NCBI GenBank assembly: GCA_016182415.1
Contig: JACPGR010000030.1
Coordinates: forward strand, 1-39,369
DNA: 39,369 bases
Reading direction: 5' to 3'
DNA from: Candidatus Magasanikiibacteriota bacterium
Lineage (GTDB): Bacteria > Patescibacteriota > Patescibacteriia > Magasanikbacterales > UBA922
The position numbers were made by a program, and so were the translations under genes. Below are positions 31,951 to 39,176 of the stretch, piece after piece (the stretch's first letter is position 1; the number at the start of each line of letters is the position of its first letter). The notes beneath the pieces were generated by a model. That model had not been told where the DNA came from and ran no database searches. It saw only the letters and a list, made by a program, of their open reading frames with translations.

Positions 31951-32985
31951 ATGAAAACCATAAAGTCTTATTTTGAGCTTGCCATAAGCGAAAAAGCCTC
32001 AGATTTACATCTGGTTGGCAATGAAAAACCGGTATTGCGTATAGAAGGGGAATTGAAAGAAATAGAAGACAAAGCTCTTGATGCAGACGCGCTTGAGACA
32101 GCTGTCTTAGGCTTGCTTTCATCTGATCAAAAGAAAAAATTCAATGATGCGCTTGAACTTGATTTTGGATATGAAGTAGGTGAGGGGAGATTTCGGGTGA
32201 ATTTGCATCGACAGGAAGGAGCGATCGGCATGTCGGCACGTCTGATTCCAAAAAAAATTCCAAGCGCTGAAGCCTTGCGATTTGAGCCGGCACTTATCAA
32301 TTTTAGCAATCTACTTGATGGGCTTGTGCTTGTCGTCGGTCCTACAGGCCATGGGAAATCGACCACGCTTGCTAGTATGGTTGAACAGATCAATGCAAGT
32401 CGTAAAGCGCATGTTGTGACGATTGAAGACCCAATTGAATTTTTGTTTGAAGATAAACAGTGTCTTATCGAACAGCGTGAAGTGGGGACAGATACGCATT
32501 CATTTGCGGAAGCGTTGAAACACGTTTTACGACAAGACCCCAATGTGATCTTGGTTGGTGAAATGCGAGATCCAGAAACTATCGCAACAGTATTGACTGC
32601 GGCAGAAACAGGTCACTTAGTTTTTTCGACACTGCATACCTCAAGCGCGGCAGAAGCGATTGAGCGTATTGTGGATGTATTTGATGGTGCAAAGCAAAAA
32701 CAGATTTTAATACAGCTCTCGGCAGTACTTCGTGGTGTGGTGGCACAGCAATTGTTGCCGAGTGTCAATGGTGGACGGGTGTCAGCGCGTGAGATTTTGG
32801 TAAATAATTCTGCGATATCAAATTTGATTCGTGAAAATAATATCGCGCAGATCTATAGTGCAATCCAAACCGGCGCAAAAGAGGGGATGATCACGATGGA
32901 AAACTCAATCAAAGGGTTGTTGAAAGAAGGACTGATCAGCGAAGAGATTGCACAGAAGCGTGTGGGGAAACAGAGACGGATATGA
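31951..32985 (+). CDS. pilT: PilT-type twitching-motility ATPase
   Basis: A 344-residue secretion ATPase. The N-terminal PAS-like domain starts KASDLHLVGNEKPVLRIEGEL; Walker A is at 130-137 (GPTGHGKST, with His where Ser is usual); then the Asp box VVTIEDPIEFLFED, Walker B NVILVGEMRDPETI and the His box HLVFSTLHTSSA. These features and the length match PilT, the hexameric motor that retracts type IV pili at the inner membrane. The lack of an N-terminal GSPII_E domain separates it from PilB. Other pil genes are not in the window. A TACGAA palindrome follows six bases behind the stop. Confidence 0.93.
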   Translation: MKTIKSYFELAISEKASDLHLVGNEKPVLRIEGELKEIEDKALDADALETAVLGLLSSDQKKKFNDALELDFGYEVGEGRFRVNLHRQEGAIGMSARLIPKKIPSAEALRFEPALINFSNLLDGLVLVVGPTGHGKSTTLASMVEQINASRKAHVVTIEDPIEFLFEDKQCLIEQREVGTDTHSFAEALKHVLRQDPNVILVGEMRDPETIATVLTAAETGHLVFSTLHTSSAAEAIERIVDVFDGAKQKQILIQLSAVLRGVVAQQLLPSVNGGRVSAREILVNNSAISNLIRENNIAQIYSAIQTGAKEGMITMENSIKGLLKEGLISEEIAQKRVGKQRRI

Positions 32986-32991
32986 TTATGG

Positions 32992-33075
32992 GGATACGAA
33001 ATACGAACTTTACGAAATTACGAATTTAAAATTGTTATTTTGTAATTTCGTAAAGTTCGTATCTTATATCTTGGT
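32992..33075. repeat. Word palindrome, TACGAA/TTCGTA
   Basis: The left arm 32992-33024 is almost the same as at 23664 (GGATACGAAATACGAAC..TTACGAAATTACGAA); the right arm 33041-33067 has TGTAATTTCGTAAAGTTCGTAT and then decays to CTTATATC. It fills the gap between pilT and the transpeptidase gene and has no stops in one frame, which creates a false 46-residue N-terminal extension. Confidence 0.85.
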
Positions 33076-33085
33076 TATTGTTTAC

Positions 33086-34855
33086 ATGAAACATATATAT
33101 TCTCGTACAAATCGAACTTTACAAGATTTTCATGAGGTACGAATACGTGTACTAAGTATTATATGTACAGGCGCATTTTTAAGTATTATGGTGCGTTTAT
33201 TTATACTCATGATTATAGAGCACGGTTTTTATACCGCGCTTGCTTCGGGTTCGCATGATCTGTATGCCGAATTATTTCCGGCGCGCGGGTCGATTTATCT
33301 TGAATCCGAAGATGGCATGGAGCAATTTTCCATATCACTCAATCGTGATTTGTATGTGATGTTTGCTGACACGCGAGAAATAGAAGATGATGAGACTGCA
33401 GAGGTGGTCGCAGAAAAATTGGCAGAAGTATTTGGCTATGATGATGAAAAAAAAATAGCAGTATTTTTGCAGCTCAACAAACGTAGCGATCCGTATGAAC
33501 CAATTGAACAGAAAGTTGAGGAAGATATTGTCCATAAAATAGGGGAGATGAATTTGAAGGGTATACATTTTATCAGCATGCCTCATCGATTTTATCCGGA
33601 AGGAAATTTGGCAGCGCAAGTAGTCGGATTTTTGGGAAAAGATGATGCAGGAAATGATGTGGGGCGCTATGGGCTTGAAGGCTATTGGAATAAAGAACTT
33701 GCAGGAAGTGGCGGGTTTCTCGAAGGTGTGCGCAGTGCAAAGGGATCGTGGATTCCGCTTGCCGGACGTTTGTTTGAACCGGCGCAAGATGGGGTGGATT
33801 TGACACTCACGATAGATCGGGTATTGCAATATAAGTCGTGTGAAATGTTGCGCACGCGTCAGGAAGAATATGGTGCGCAGACCGCCTCGCTTATCATCAT
33901 GGATCCAAAAACTGGGGCGATACATGCGATGTGTTCATTGCCTGATTTTGATCCAAATAATTATGGAACCGTCGAATCAGCAAATGCCTACAATAATACG
34001 ACTATTTTTACTCCTTACGAACCCGGATCAGTTTTTAAACCGGTTGCCATGTCTGCGGCGATTAACGAAGATGTTTTAAATCCTGAATCTACGTTTGTGG
34101 ATAATGGAAGTACTGATGGTGGATGTACTAAGCCAATTCAAAATGCAGATTTCAAAACGTATGGGTTGCAAACGATGACCGGCGTATTGGAACATTCGAT
34201 CAACACCGGCATGGTATATGTGGTCAAGACCTTGGGAAAGTCATCGTTTCGCGAGTATGTAGAACGATTTGGCTTTGGTGTAAAAACAGGAATCGAACTT
34301 GATAGTGAAAGTTCCGGCACTATCCAATCTTTGTATGAAAATAAAAAAAATTCTGTCGATTGTTATACTGCCACTGCGTCATTCGGACAGGGTCTTACTG
34401 TTACGCCTCTGCAAATGGTAAGTGCCTTTGCGGTAATTGCAAACGGTGGATCTTTAATGGAGCCATATATTGTTAAAAAAGTAACCTATCCAAATGGGAA
34501 AGTAGAAGAAACCAAACCAAAGGAAATTCGCAAAGTGCTTGAAAAACGTACGAGTCAATTGGTTTCCGGAATGCTTGTTCGTGTTATTGACAACGCAGAA
34601 GGAAGCCTTGCAAAAGTACCGGGCTATTATATTGCGGGAAAGACCGGAACTGCCCAAATTGCCGGACCGGGTGGCTATACCAATGATTTTAATCATTCCT
34701 TCGTTGGTTTTGGTCCGGTCGATGATCCAAAATTTGTCATGATTGTAAAGTTTGAAAAACCCCGCCGAGCATACGCTTCCACTACTGCCGCTCCGACATT
34801 TGCCGAAATCGCAAAATTTATTATGCAGTATTATCATGTGGAGGCGGATAGGTAA
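33086..34855 (+). CDS. ftsI: Class B penicillin-binding protein (FtsI-like transpeptidase)
   Basis: A 589-residue monofunctional transpeptidase that cross-links peptidoglycan outside the membrane. ATG 33086 (MKHIYSRTNRTLQDF) is preferred; the longer frame translates a palindrome. One membrane anchor (about 20-45), a dimerisation domain (to about 240), then the catalytic motifs S-x2-K at Ser315/Lys318 (EPGSVFKP), S-x-N at Ser371 (HSINTG) and K-T-G at Lys519 (AGKTGTAQI). All three motifs and spacing are intact. The C-terminal AYASTTAAPTFAEI resembles FtsI more than PBP2, but a cell-elongation role cannot be excluded. It sits behind pilT, separated by a palindrome. Confidence 0.92.
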   Translation: MKHIYSRTNRTLQDFHEVRIRVLSIICTGAFLSIMVRLFILMIIEHGFYTALASGSHDLYAELFPARGSIYLESEDGMEQFSISLNRDLYVMFADTREIEDDETAEVVAEKLAEVFGYDDEKKIAVFLQLNKRSDPYEPIEQKVEEDIVHKIGEMNLKGIHFISMPHRFYPEGNLAAQVVGFLGKDDAGNDVGRYGLEGYWNKELAGSGGFLEGVRSAKGSWIPLAGRLFEPAQDGVDLTLTIDRVLQYKSCEMLRTRQEEYGAQTASLIIMDPKTGAIHAMCSLPDFDPNNYGTVESANAYNNTTIFTPYEPGSVFKPVAMSAAINEDVLNPESTFVDNGSTDGGCTKPIQNADFKTYGLQTMTGVLEHSINTGMVYVVKTLGKSSFREYVERFGFGVKTGIELDSESSGTIQSLYENKKNSVDCYTATASFGQGLTVTPLQMVSAFAVIANGGSLMEPYIVKKVTYPNGKVEETKPKEIRKVLEKRTSQLVSGMLVRVIDNAEGSLAKVPGYYIAGKTGTAQIAGPGGYTNDFNHSFVGFGPVDDPKFVMIVKFEKPRRAYASTTAAPTFAEIAKFIMQYYHVEADR

Positions 34856-34862
34856 TTGGGTC

Positions 34863-34895
34863 AAGAATTAAGATTCAAGATTCAAGATTGGTGAT
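34863..34895. repeat. One-arm word repeat, AAGATTC
   Basis: AAGAATTAAGATTCAAGATTCAAGATT iterates a 7-base word right behind the transpeptidase stop codon (described here by word, not as one motif). No complementary arm is evident nearby. Confidence 0.55.
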
Positions 34896-34957
34896 TGAGG
34901 GTGGTGTGTAATACAATAGATATAATGTTGAGATAATATAAAACAAATACAGTTGGA

Positions 34958-34986
34958 TTGACAAAATCATCATTTTATTATATATT
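34958..34986 (+). promoter_or_regulatory. Promoter of the tRNA pair
   Basis: TTGACA (34958-34963), 17-base spacer, TATATT (34981-34986). It lies sixteen bases before tRNA-Glu. Confidence 0.75.
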
Positions 34987-35001
34987 TATGACCGCCTTTA
35001 T

Positions 35002-35073
35002 GGCCTGTTCGTCTAGTGGCTAGGACGCTAGGTTCTCATCCTAGTAACAGGGGTTCGATTCCCCTACGGGCTA
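35002..35073 (+). tRNA. tRNA-Glu (CTC)
   Basis: A complete cloverleaf. The acceptor GGCCTGT pairs with ACGGGCT (first pair G-T), D-arm GTCT/GGAC with loop AGTGGCTA, anticodon stem CTAGG/CCTAG with loop TTCTCAT giving anticodon CTC, T-arm AGGGG-TTCGATT-CCCCT, discriminator A. CCA is not encoded. It is the first of two tRNAs from one promoter. Confidence 0.92.
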
Positions 35074-35080
35074 CTGGAAA

Positions 35081-35166
35081 AATCCGAAATCTGAATATCG
35101 AAATTCGAAAAAGAGGTGTAATATTTGGGGTGTTTTCGGATTTTGAGTTTCGGTTTTCGAATTTTC
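35081..35166. repeat. Word repeat between two tRNA genes, CGAAA/TTTCG
   Basis: The left side has AATCCGAAATCTGAATATCGAAATTCGAAAA (31 bases from 35081), the right side TTTTCGGATTTTGAGTTTCGGTTTTCGAATTTTC to 35166; stems form by pairing words CGAAA with TTTCG, not colinearly along the arms. It lies inside a tRNA operon transcript. Confidence 0.65.
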
Positions 35167-35170
35167 AAAA

Positions 35171-35244
35171 GTCAGGGTAGCTCAGTTGGTAAGAGCGTAG
35201 GATTCATAACCCTAAGGTCGGGAGTTCGACTCTCCCTCCTGACA
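35171..35244 (+). tRNA. tRNA-Met (CAT)
   Basis: Acceptor GTCAGGG with TCCTGAC (last pair G-T), D-arm GCTC/GAGC with loop AGTTGGTAA, anticodon arm TAGGA/CCCTA (inner A-C mismatch) with loop TTCATAA giving CAT, T-arm GGGAG-TTCGACT-CTCCC, discriminator A. Without experimental data it could be elongator Met or, if the C is lysidinylated, Ile; the acceptor lacks the first-pair mismatch of initiator tRNA. Confidence 0.88.
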
Positions 35245-35319
35245 CTAGTCTTCGCTTCGCTACGACTAGCAGGCCATTTTACATAAGCCTGTTTGATCGT
35301 AATCGTGTGGAGTGAATGC

Positions 35320-35345
35320 AAAAAACACCCGGATGGGTGTTTTTT
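35320..35345 (+). terminator. Terminator behind the tRNA operon
   Basis: AAAAAACACCC (35320-35330), loop GGAT, GGGTGTTTTTT (35335-35345). Before it, CTAGTC...GACTAG and CAGGC...GCCTG form two more hairpins after the tRNA-Met 3' end. The stem is symmetrical and could also stop the convergent lipoprotein transcript. Confidence 0.88.
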
Positions 35346-35375
35346 GTGTGTTAATTGGATATCTCTTCTTGTATC

Positions 35376-35885
35376 TCAATTATCCGTTTCGACACTCGTG
35401 TTATTCAGATTTTGAGTGGTCGTTGTTGTCAATCCTTCACCTGGAATATCCACTTCGACATTATTACTATAACTCATACACGCTTCACCAACCACTTTAC
35501 ACAATCGAAAATATGCATGACCTGCAGGTAAACCTGACCAGAGTTTTTTTCGATGTGGTTTACTGCGTTCAAACCACCAGGTACTTGGGTATGTCGGATT
35601 TGGTTCTGTGCCGTATAAAATACGCCAGCCCTCGCTAGACTCTGCAATTCTGTCTGCGACTTTCCATTCAAAATCTACCGCATTGTTTCCGACCGCTGTA
35701 GCTATTAGAACTAATTCATCTGTTTTTTGAGGATTCTCTGGGATGGTTTCCTTTGTTTGCGTTTCCAAATTTTTTGATGCCACAGTTTTATCTGAAGTAT
35801 CCTTCATTTCGTCTGTTCCACTACACCCGGCTCCGAGTAGTATGATACTCGCAAGTGATATGAAAAAAAGCTTTAAATTGTTCAT
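35376..35885 (-). CDS. Lipoprotein of unknown function
   Basis: A 169-residue protein. ATG 35885 (MNNLKLFFISLASIIL) is used because AGAGG lies seven bases before it; the longer TTG start at 35891 would break that spacing. The lipobox is LGAGC with Cys21. After a Thr/Lys-rich linker, residues about 60-155 form a beta-rich domain (LVLIATAVGNNAVDFEWKV, WRILYGTEPNPTYPSTWWFE) that resembles a fibronectin-type fold, closed by a Thr-rich tail. No family is recognised. A 252-base transposon-like element is inserted directly upstream of the ribosome-binding site, so its original promoter has been separated from it. Confidence 0.78.
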   Translation of the reverse strand: MNNLKLFFISLASIILLGAGCSGTDEMKDTSDKTVASKNLETQTKETIPENPQKTDELVLIATAVGNNAVDFEWKVADRIAESSEGWRILYGTEPNPTYPSTWWFERSKPHRKKLWSGLPAGHAYFRLCKVVGEACMSYSNNVEVDIPGEGLTTTTTQNLNNTSVETDN

Positions 35886-35898
35886 ATACAAACCTCTA

Positions 35899-36166
35899 AG
35901 AATTAGGGTTCTTCGTAAATTATTGTGGGTAAAGCTCTAACAGCTTACTATGGTGAACCACCAAATTTGTATACAAAGCCCTGTAAGGGCGATATATGTT
36001 AGCCAGGCACGTGAGTGCCTGGTAAGATATGGTACAATCATGAGTGTAACGGTACTCATTCATTTAATATACGCAATACAGGCACTTAAGTGCCTGCCTA
36101 ATATATTCCATCCCTTACGGGATTGGAATTAGGTACCCACAATAATTTACGAAGAACCAGAATTAG
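35899..36166. mobile_element. MITE with 25-base terminal inverted repeats and 8-base target duplication
   Basis: 35907-35931 (GGTTCTTCGTAAATT...) is the exact reverse complement of 36134-36158 over 25 bases. The element is 252 bases and is flanked by AGAATTAG at 35899-35906 and again at 36159-36166, a perfect 8-base target duplication. Inside are hairpins GCCAGGCAC/GTGCCTGG, CAGGCACTTAAGTGCCTG, GCCCTGTAAGGGC and ATCCCTTACGGGAT. There is no open frame for a transposase, so it would need one from elsewhere. Family not recognised. Confidence 0.9.
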
Positions 36167-36218
36167 CATATTGTGTATCATATATTAATAACGGGAATAA
36201 TACAAGTTTAGTACACTA

Positions 36219-36247
36219 TTGACGTATTGCAGATGGCTTTGTACAAT
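36219..36247 (+). promoter_or_regulatory. Candidate uvrA promoter
   Basis: TTGACG (36219-36224), 17-base spacer, TACAAT (36242-36247). The start near 36254 would give a leader of about 245 bases containing the tandem repeat, hairpins and the uvrA 5' duplication. Confidence 0.6.
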
Positions 36248-36254
36248 GTATCAG

Positions 36255-36286
36255 TCAATCACTCAATCACTCAATCACTCAATCAC
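36255..36286 (+). repeat. 8-base tandem repeat (TCAATCAC)n
   Basis: TCAATCAC is repeated four times. It precedes ACGCCCACTTTTTGGGCGT, a six-pair hairpin without a following T run, in the presumed uvrA leader. Confidence 0.8.
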
Positions 36287-36362
36287 GTATATTACGCCCA
36301 CTTTTTGGGCGTGTTGTGGTATTATGGAGAAAAGACAAGGAAATTGTAAATAATGAAGGTTA

Positions 36363-36410
36363 GTGGCCTTGTAAGCCTCGTGAGCGTCGTAAGCCTTGTA
36401 AGCGTAATTT
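36363..36410 (+). repeat. One-arm word repeat, TGTAAGC
   Basis: CTTGTAAGCCTCGTGAGCG, TCGTAAGCCTTGTAAGCG: the word GTAAGC or GTGAGC occurs four times in a row upstream of the truncated uvrA copy. Confidence 0.55.
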
Positions 36411-36412
36411 AT

Positions 36413-36484
36413 ATGCAAGAAAAGATAATTATCAAAAGAGCTCGTGAACACCGCGTAAAATTCGCTACGCTCATCACGCGGTAA
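36413..36484 (+). pseudogene. Truncated, diverged duplicate of the uvrA 5' end
   Basis: ATG 36413 begins a 23-codon frame: [16 protein letters not shown], then a short unrelated tail to TAA 36482-36484. uvrA, which starts 88 bases later, begins [16 protein letters not shown]. The two share GAGCTCGTGAACAC exactly and an overall pattern over about 40 bases; after that point the first copy runs into the palindrome ACCGCGT/ACGCGGT (36450-36483). It could be a decayed duplication or a leader peptide that affects uvrA translation. Confidence 0.65.
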
Positions 36485-36500
36485 ACATCCGACTAAATAT

Positions 36501-39176
36501 ATGCAGGATAAAATAGTAATACGGGGAGCTCGTGAACACAATTTGAAAAATATCAGTCTCGAACTTCCTCGAAATAAAATGATTGTATTCACCGGACTTT
36601 CAGGTTCGGGAAAATCGAGTCTGGCTTTTGATACCATTTTTGCGGAAGGGCAGCGTAGATATATCGAAAGTTTGTCGGCCTATGCGCGGCAATTTTTAGG
36701 TGGAATGAGTAAGCCAGATGTGGATGAAATTGAAGGCTTGAGTCCCGCAATTTCAATAGATCAAAAAGCGCATAGTGCAAATCCGCGTTCGACAGTGGCG
36801 ACGATTACCGAAATTTATGATTATTTGCGTGTTTTATTTGCACGTGTAGGCGAGCCGTATTGTCCTGCCTGTGGAACTAAAATAGAAAAGATGACGACAG
36901 ATGAAATAAATCAGCGCATATTAGAAAACATTCGAATTACGAATACTACGAATGTACGAAAAAAAAATGGAAAAGAGATAATTATTCTTGCCCCCGTTGT
37001 TCGTGGAAGAAAAGGAGAATATTATCAAATGCTTTATGATACATATAACTCTGGATTTTTGGAAGTGCGTGTGAATGGGAAAATGCACTCGCTTAAAGAA
37101 CGAATTATTTTATCAAAAAATAATACGCATACGATTGAAGTAGTTGTGGATAAAATACCAGGAACGGAAAAAGAATTTGCCGGAGAAAAGGCTTTTTTCG
37201 AACGTCTTGCCACAGCAGTCGAAACAGCAGTGGATTTGTCAAATGGATTATGTACCGTCATCTATCCCGATGCCGCAGAACAAATTTTTAGCACCGAATA
37301 CGCATGTCCAAACGATGGATACAGTTTTCCAGAAATTGAACCACGCTTATTTAGTTTTAATAGCCCATATGGATATTGTAGTTTTTGCACCGGTCTTGGA
37401 ACTAAGGAACTTTTTTCCGCCATAGGCGGATCTGCCTCTGGCGGAAGTGAAGAAGCCTGTCCAAAATGTGAGGGTAAACGTTTGAATGAAAACGCGCTCA
37501 GTGTCAAAATTGATAACAAAAATATTTGGGAACTTACCTCGCTGACGATTGGATATGCGATAGATTTTTTTATCGGACTATTTGATGTGTTTCCACCAAA
37601 AAAACTTGAGATTGCAAATGCCGCCTTACATGAAATAAATAATCGTCTTTCTTTTTTGTTTGATGTCGGATTGCACTATATTACATTAAATAGACGAGCG
37701 GGTACATTATCCGGAGGAGAAGCCCAGCGTATTAGACTCGCATCGCAAGTTGGTCAACAGTTGGTTGGTGCTTTGTATGTCCTCGATGAACCTACAATCG
37801 GATTGCATCAAAAGGATAATGATAGATTAGTTTCGACCTTACGTGAACTCTGTGATAAGGGTAATACGATTATTGTGGTTGAGCATGATGAAGATACAAT
37901 ACGGGCAAGCGACTGGGTGGTTGACATTGGACCGGGCGCGGGAATTCATGGAGGTGATGTGGTTTATTCAGGTACACTTGAAAATTTGATCGGTAGAGAA
38001 GTCACACGAAAAAAAAACTTTGATCCGTATGAACGGAAAGATTTTGGATGCAAGACCTATGGAAATCCTGCAAAATCTCTCACCGGAAAATATGTGCGAA
38101 AAGAAGAACAGGTCCCGATTCCAAAAACACGACGTATGGTAGATAGAGCAACTCCCAAAATAAAAATAAAAGGTGCGTGTGAAAATAATTTGAAAAATAT
38201 TACGGTCGAAATTCCGCTTCGTCGATTTGTATGTTTGACTGGAGTGTCCGGATCAGGGAAATCAACGTTGATGCATAAAATTTTATACCGTGAAGTCGCC
38301 AATCGTTTGAATCACGTCAAAAAGAAAGTCGGATCTCATACAGAGATTCTTAATACCGAGTACATCGATAAAATTATCAAAATAGACCAAAGCGCAATTG
38401 GCCGGACACCTCGATCCAATCCTGCAACCTATACCCAAACATGGGGTCATATTCGTGAGTTATTTGCGTTAACACCGGAGGCGCGTATTCGTGGGTATAA
38501 AACAGGACGTTTTAGTTTTAATGTATCGGCCCGTTCGGCAGGCTCAGGGCAAGGGGGTCGATGTGAAAATTGTGAAGGACGTGGTGTACTTGAAATAGAA
38601 ATGCACTTTTTGCCAAGTGTAGAAATTTTGTGTGATGTGTGTAAAGGAAATCGATTCAACAATGAGACCTTGCAGGTGTATTATGATGGAAAAAATATTG
38701 CCCAAGTTCTTGCGATGACGATAGAAGAAGCTGAAGATTTTTTCAAGGATATTCCACTTATTAATGATAAGTTGAAAATGCTCAATAGTGTCGGCTTGGA
38801 TTATCTGACGCTTGGACAATCCGCAAAGACCTTGTCCGGCGGAGAAGCGCAACGAATCAAACTGAGTAAAGAGCTCGCCAAAAAAAACACGACTAAAACC
38901 TTATATTTGCTTGACGAACCGACGACAGGTTTGCATTATGATGATGTAAAAAAATTGATTGGCGTGCTTCAGGATTTGGTTTCAAAAGGAAATACCATTA
39001 TGGTGATTGAACACAATCTTGATGTCATCAAGTGCGCGGATTGGATTATTGATTTAGGTCCTGAAGGAGGGGATAAGGGTGGTGAGCTCGTTGCATGGGG
39101 AACACCCGAAGAAGTCGCGCTCAAATCTACGACGAGTTTTACAGGGAAGTATTTGAGGAAGTATCTCAATCTGTAA
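36501..39176 (+). CDS. uvrA: UvrA excinuclease subunit with shortened insertion domain
   Basis: An 891-residue UvrA (typical length about 940). It contains two ABC modules: Walker A at 32-39 (GLSGSGKSS) and 581-589 (GVSGSGKST), signature motifs LSGGEAQRI twice, Walker [10 protein letters not shown] and LLDEPTTGL. The UvrB-binding region ([18 protein letters not shown]) is present. Of the zinc sites, CPNDG has Asp where the second Cys is usual; CSFC...CPKC and CENC...CDVC are intact. Between the two halves of the middle Cys4 site, where well-known UvrA proteins hold an insertion domain of about 110 residues, there are only about 18 residues encoded partly by a palindrome (37415-37446). Two further in-frame repeat-like segments lie at 36929-36960 and 38529-38550. 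Confidence 0.96.
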   Translation: MQDKIVIRGAREHNLKNISLELPRNKMIVFTGLSGSGKSSLAFDTIFAEGQRRYIESLSAYARQFLGGMSKPDVDEIEGLSPAISIDQKAHSANPRSTVATITEIYDYLRVLFARVGEPYCPACGTKIEKMTTDEINQRILENIRITNTTNVRKKNGKEIIILAPVVRGRKGEYYQMLYDTYNSGFLEVRVNGKMHSLKERIILSKNNTHTIEVVVDKIPGTEKEFAGEKAFFERLATAVETAVDLSNGLCTVIYPDAAEQIFSTEYACPNDGYSFPEIEPRLFSFNSPYGYCSFCTGLGTKELFSAIGGSASGGSEEACPKCEGKRLNENALSVKIDNKNIWELTSLTIGYAIDFFIGLFDVFPPKKLEIANAALHEINNRLSFLFDVGLHYITLNRRAGTLSGGEAQRIRLASQVGQQLVGALYVLDEPTIGLHQKDNDRLVSTLRELCDKGNTIIVVEHDEDTIRASDWVVDIGPGAGIHGGDVVYSGTLENLIGREVTRKKNFDPYERKDFGCKTYGNPAKSLTGKYVRKEEQVPIPKTRRMVDRATPKIKIKGACENNLKNITVEIPLRRFVCLTGVSGSGKSTLMHKILYREVANRLNHVKKKVGSHTEILNTEYIDKIIKIDQSAIGRTPRSNPATYTQTWGHIRELFALTPEARIRGYKTGRFSFNVSARSAGSGQGGRCENCEGRGVLEIEMHFLPSVEILCDVCKGNRFNNETLQVYYDGKNIAQVLAMTIEEAEDFFKDIPLINDKLKMLNSVGLDYLTLGQSAKTLSGGEAQRIKLSKELAKKNTTKTLYLLDEPTTGLHYDDVKKLIGVLQDLVSKGNTIMVIEHNLDVIKCADWIIDLGPEGGDKGGELVAWGTPEEVALKSTTSFTGKYLRKYLNL
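36929..36960 (+). repeat. In-frame word repeat in uvrA, ACGAAT
   Basis: ACATTCGAATTACGAATACTACGAATGT is built from ACGAAT words with ends ACATTCG/CGAATGT complementary. It encodes roughly residues 143-153 ([13 protein letters not shown]), a segment longer than the same loop in E. coli UvrA as recalled. The word resembles the TACGAA palindromes between genes. Confidence 0.6.
37415..37446 (+). repeat. In-frame 32-base palindrome in uvrA
   Basis: TTCCGCCATAGGCGG..GCCTCTGGCGGAA reads the same on both strands at 28 of 32 positions. It encodes [13 protein letters not shown] (residues 306-318), in place of the insertion domain. Confidence 0.75.
38529..38550 (+). repeat. In-frame repeat-like segment in uvrA
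   Basis: GCCCGTTCGGCAGGCTCAGG plus GC, of the TTCGGCAGGCTCAGG type often dispersed in intergenic DNA, encodes ARSAGSGQ inside the otherwise invariant block GRFSFNV(K/R)GGRCE. Confidence 0.6.

Noticed and set aside
14622-33075. Word palindromes as ordinary rho-independent terminators
   Set aside because: They have no T run, are often more than 80 bases long, lie inside co-directional gene runs, and one lies after a promoter and before its gene. Real terminators in the window look different (for example 7105-7137).
32986-33085. Extended N-terminus of the transpeptidase from 32948
   Set aside because: The extra residues would overlap pilT and translate the TACGAA palindrome; the family alignment begins at 33086.
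36255-36286. TCAATCAC repeats as iterons of a replication origin
   Set aside because: Only four short copies, no DnaA boxes, no replication gene nearby, and the position fits a uvrA leader.
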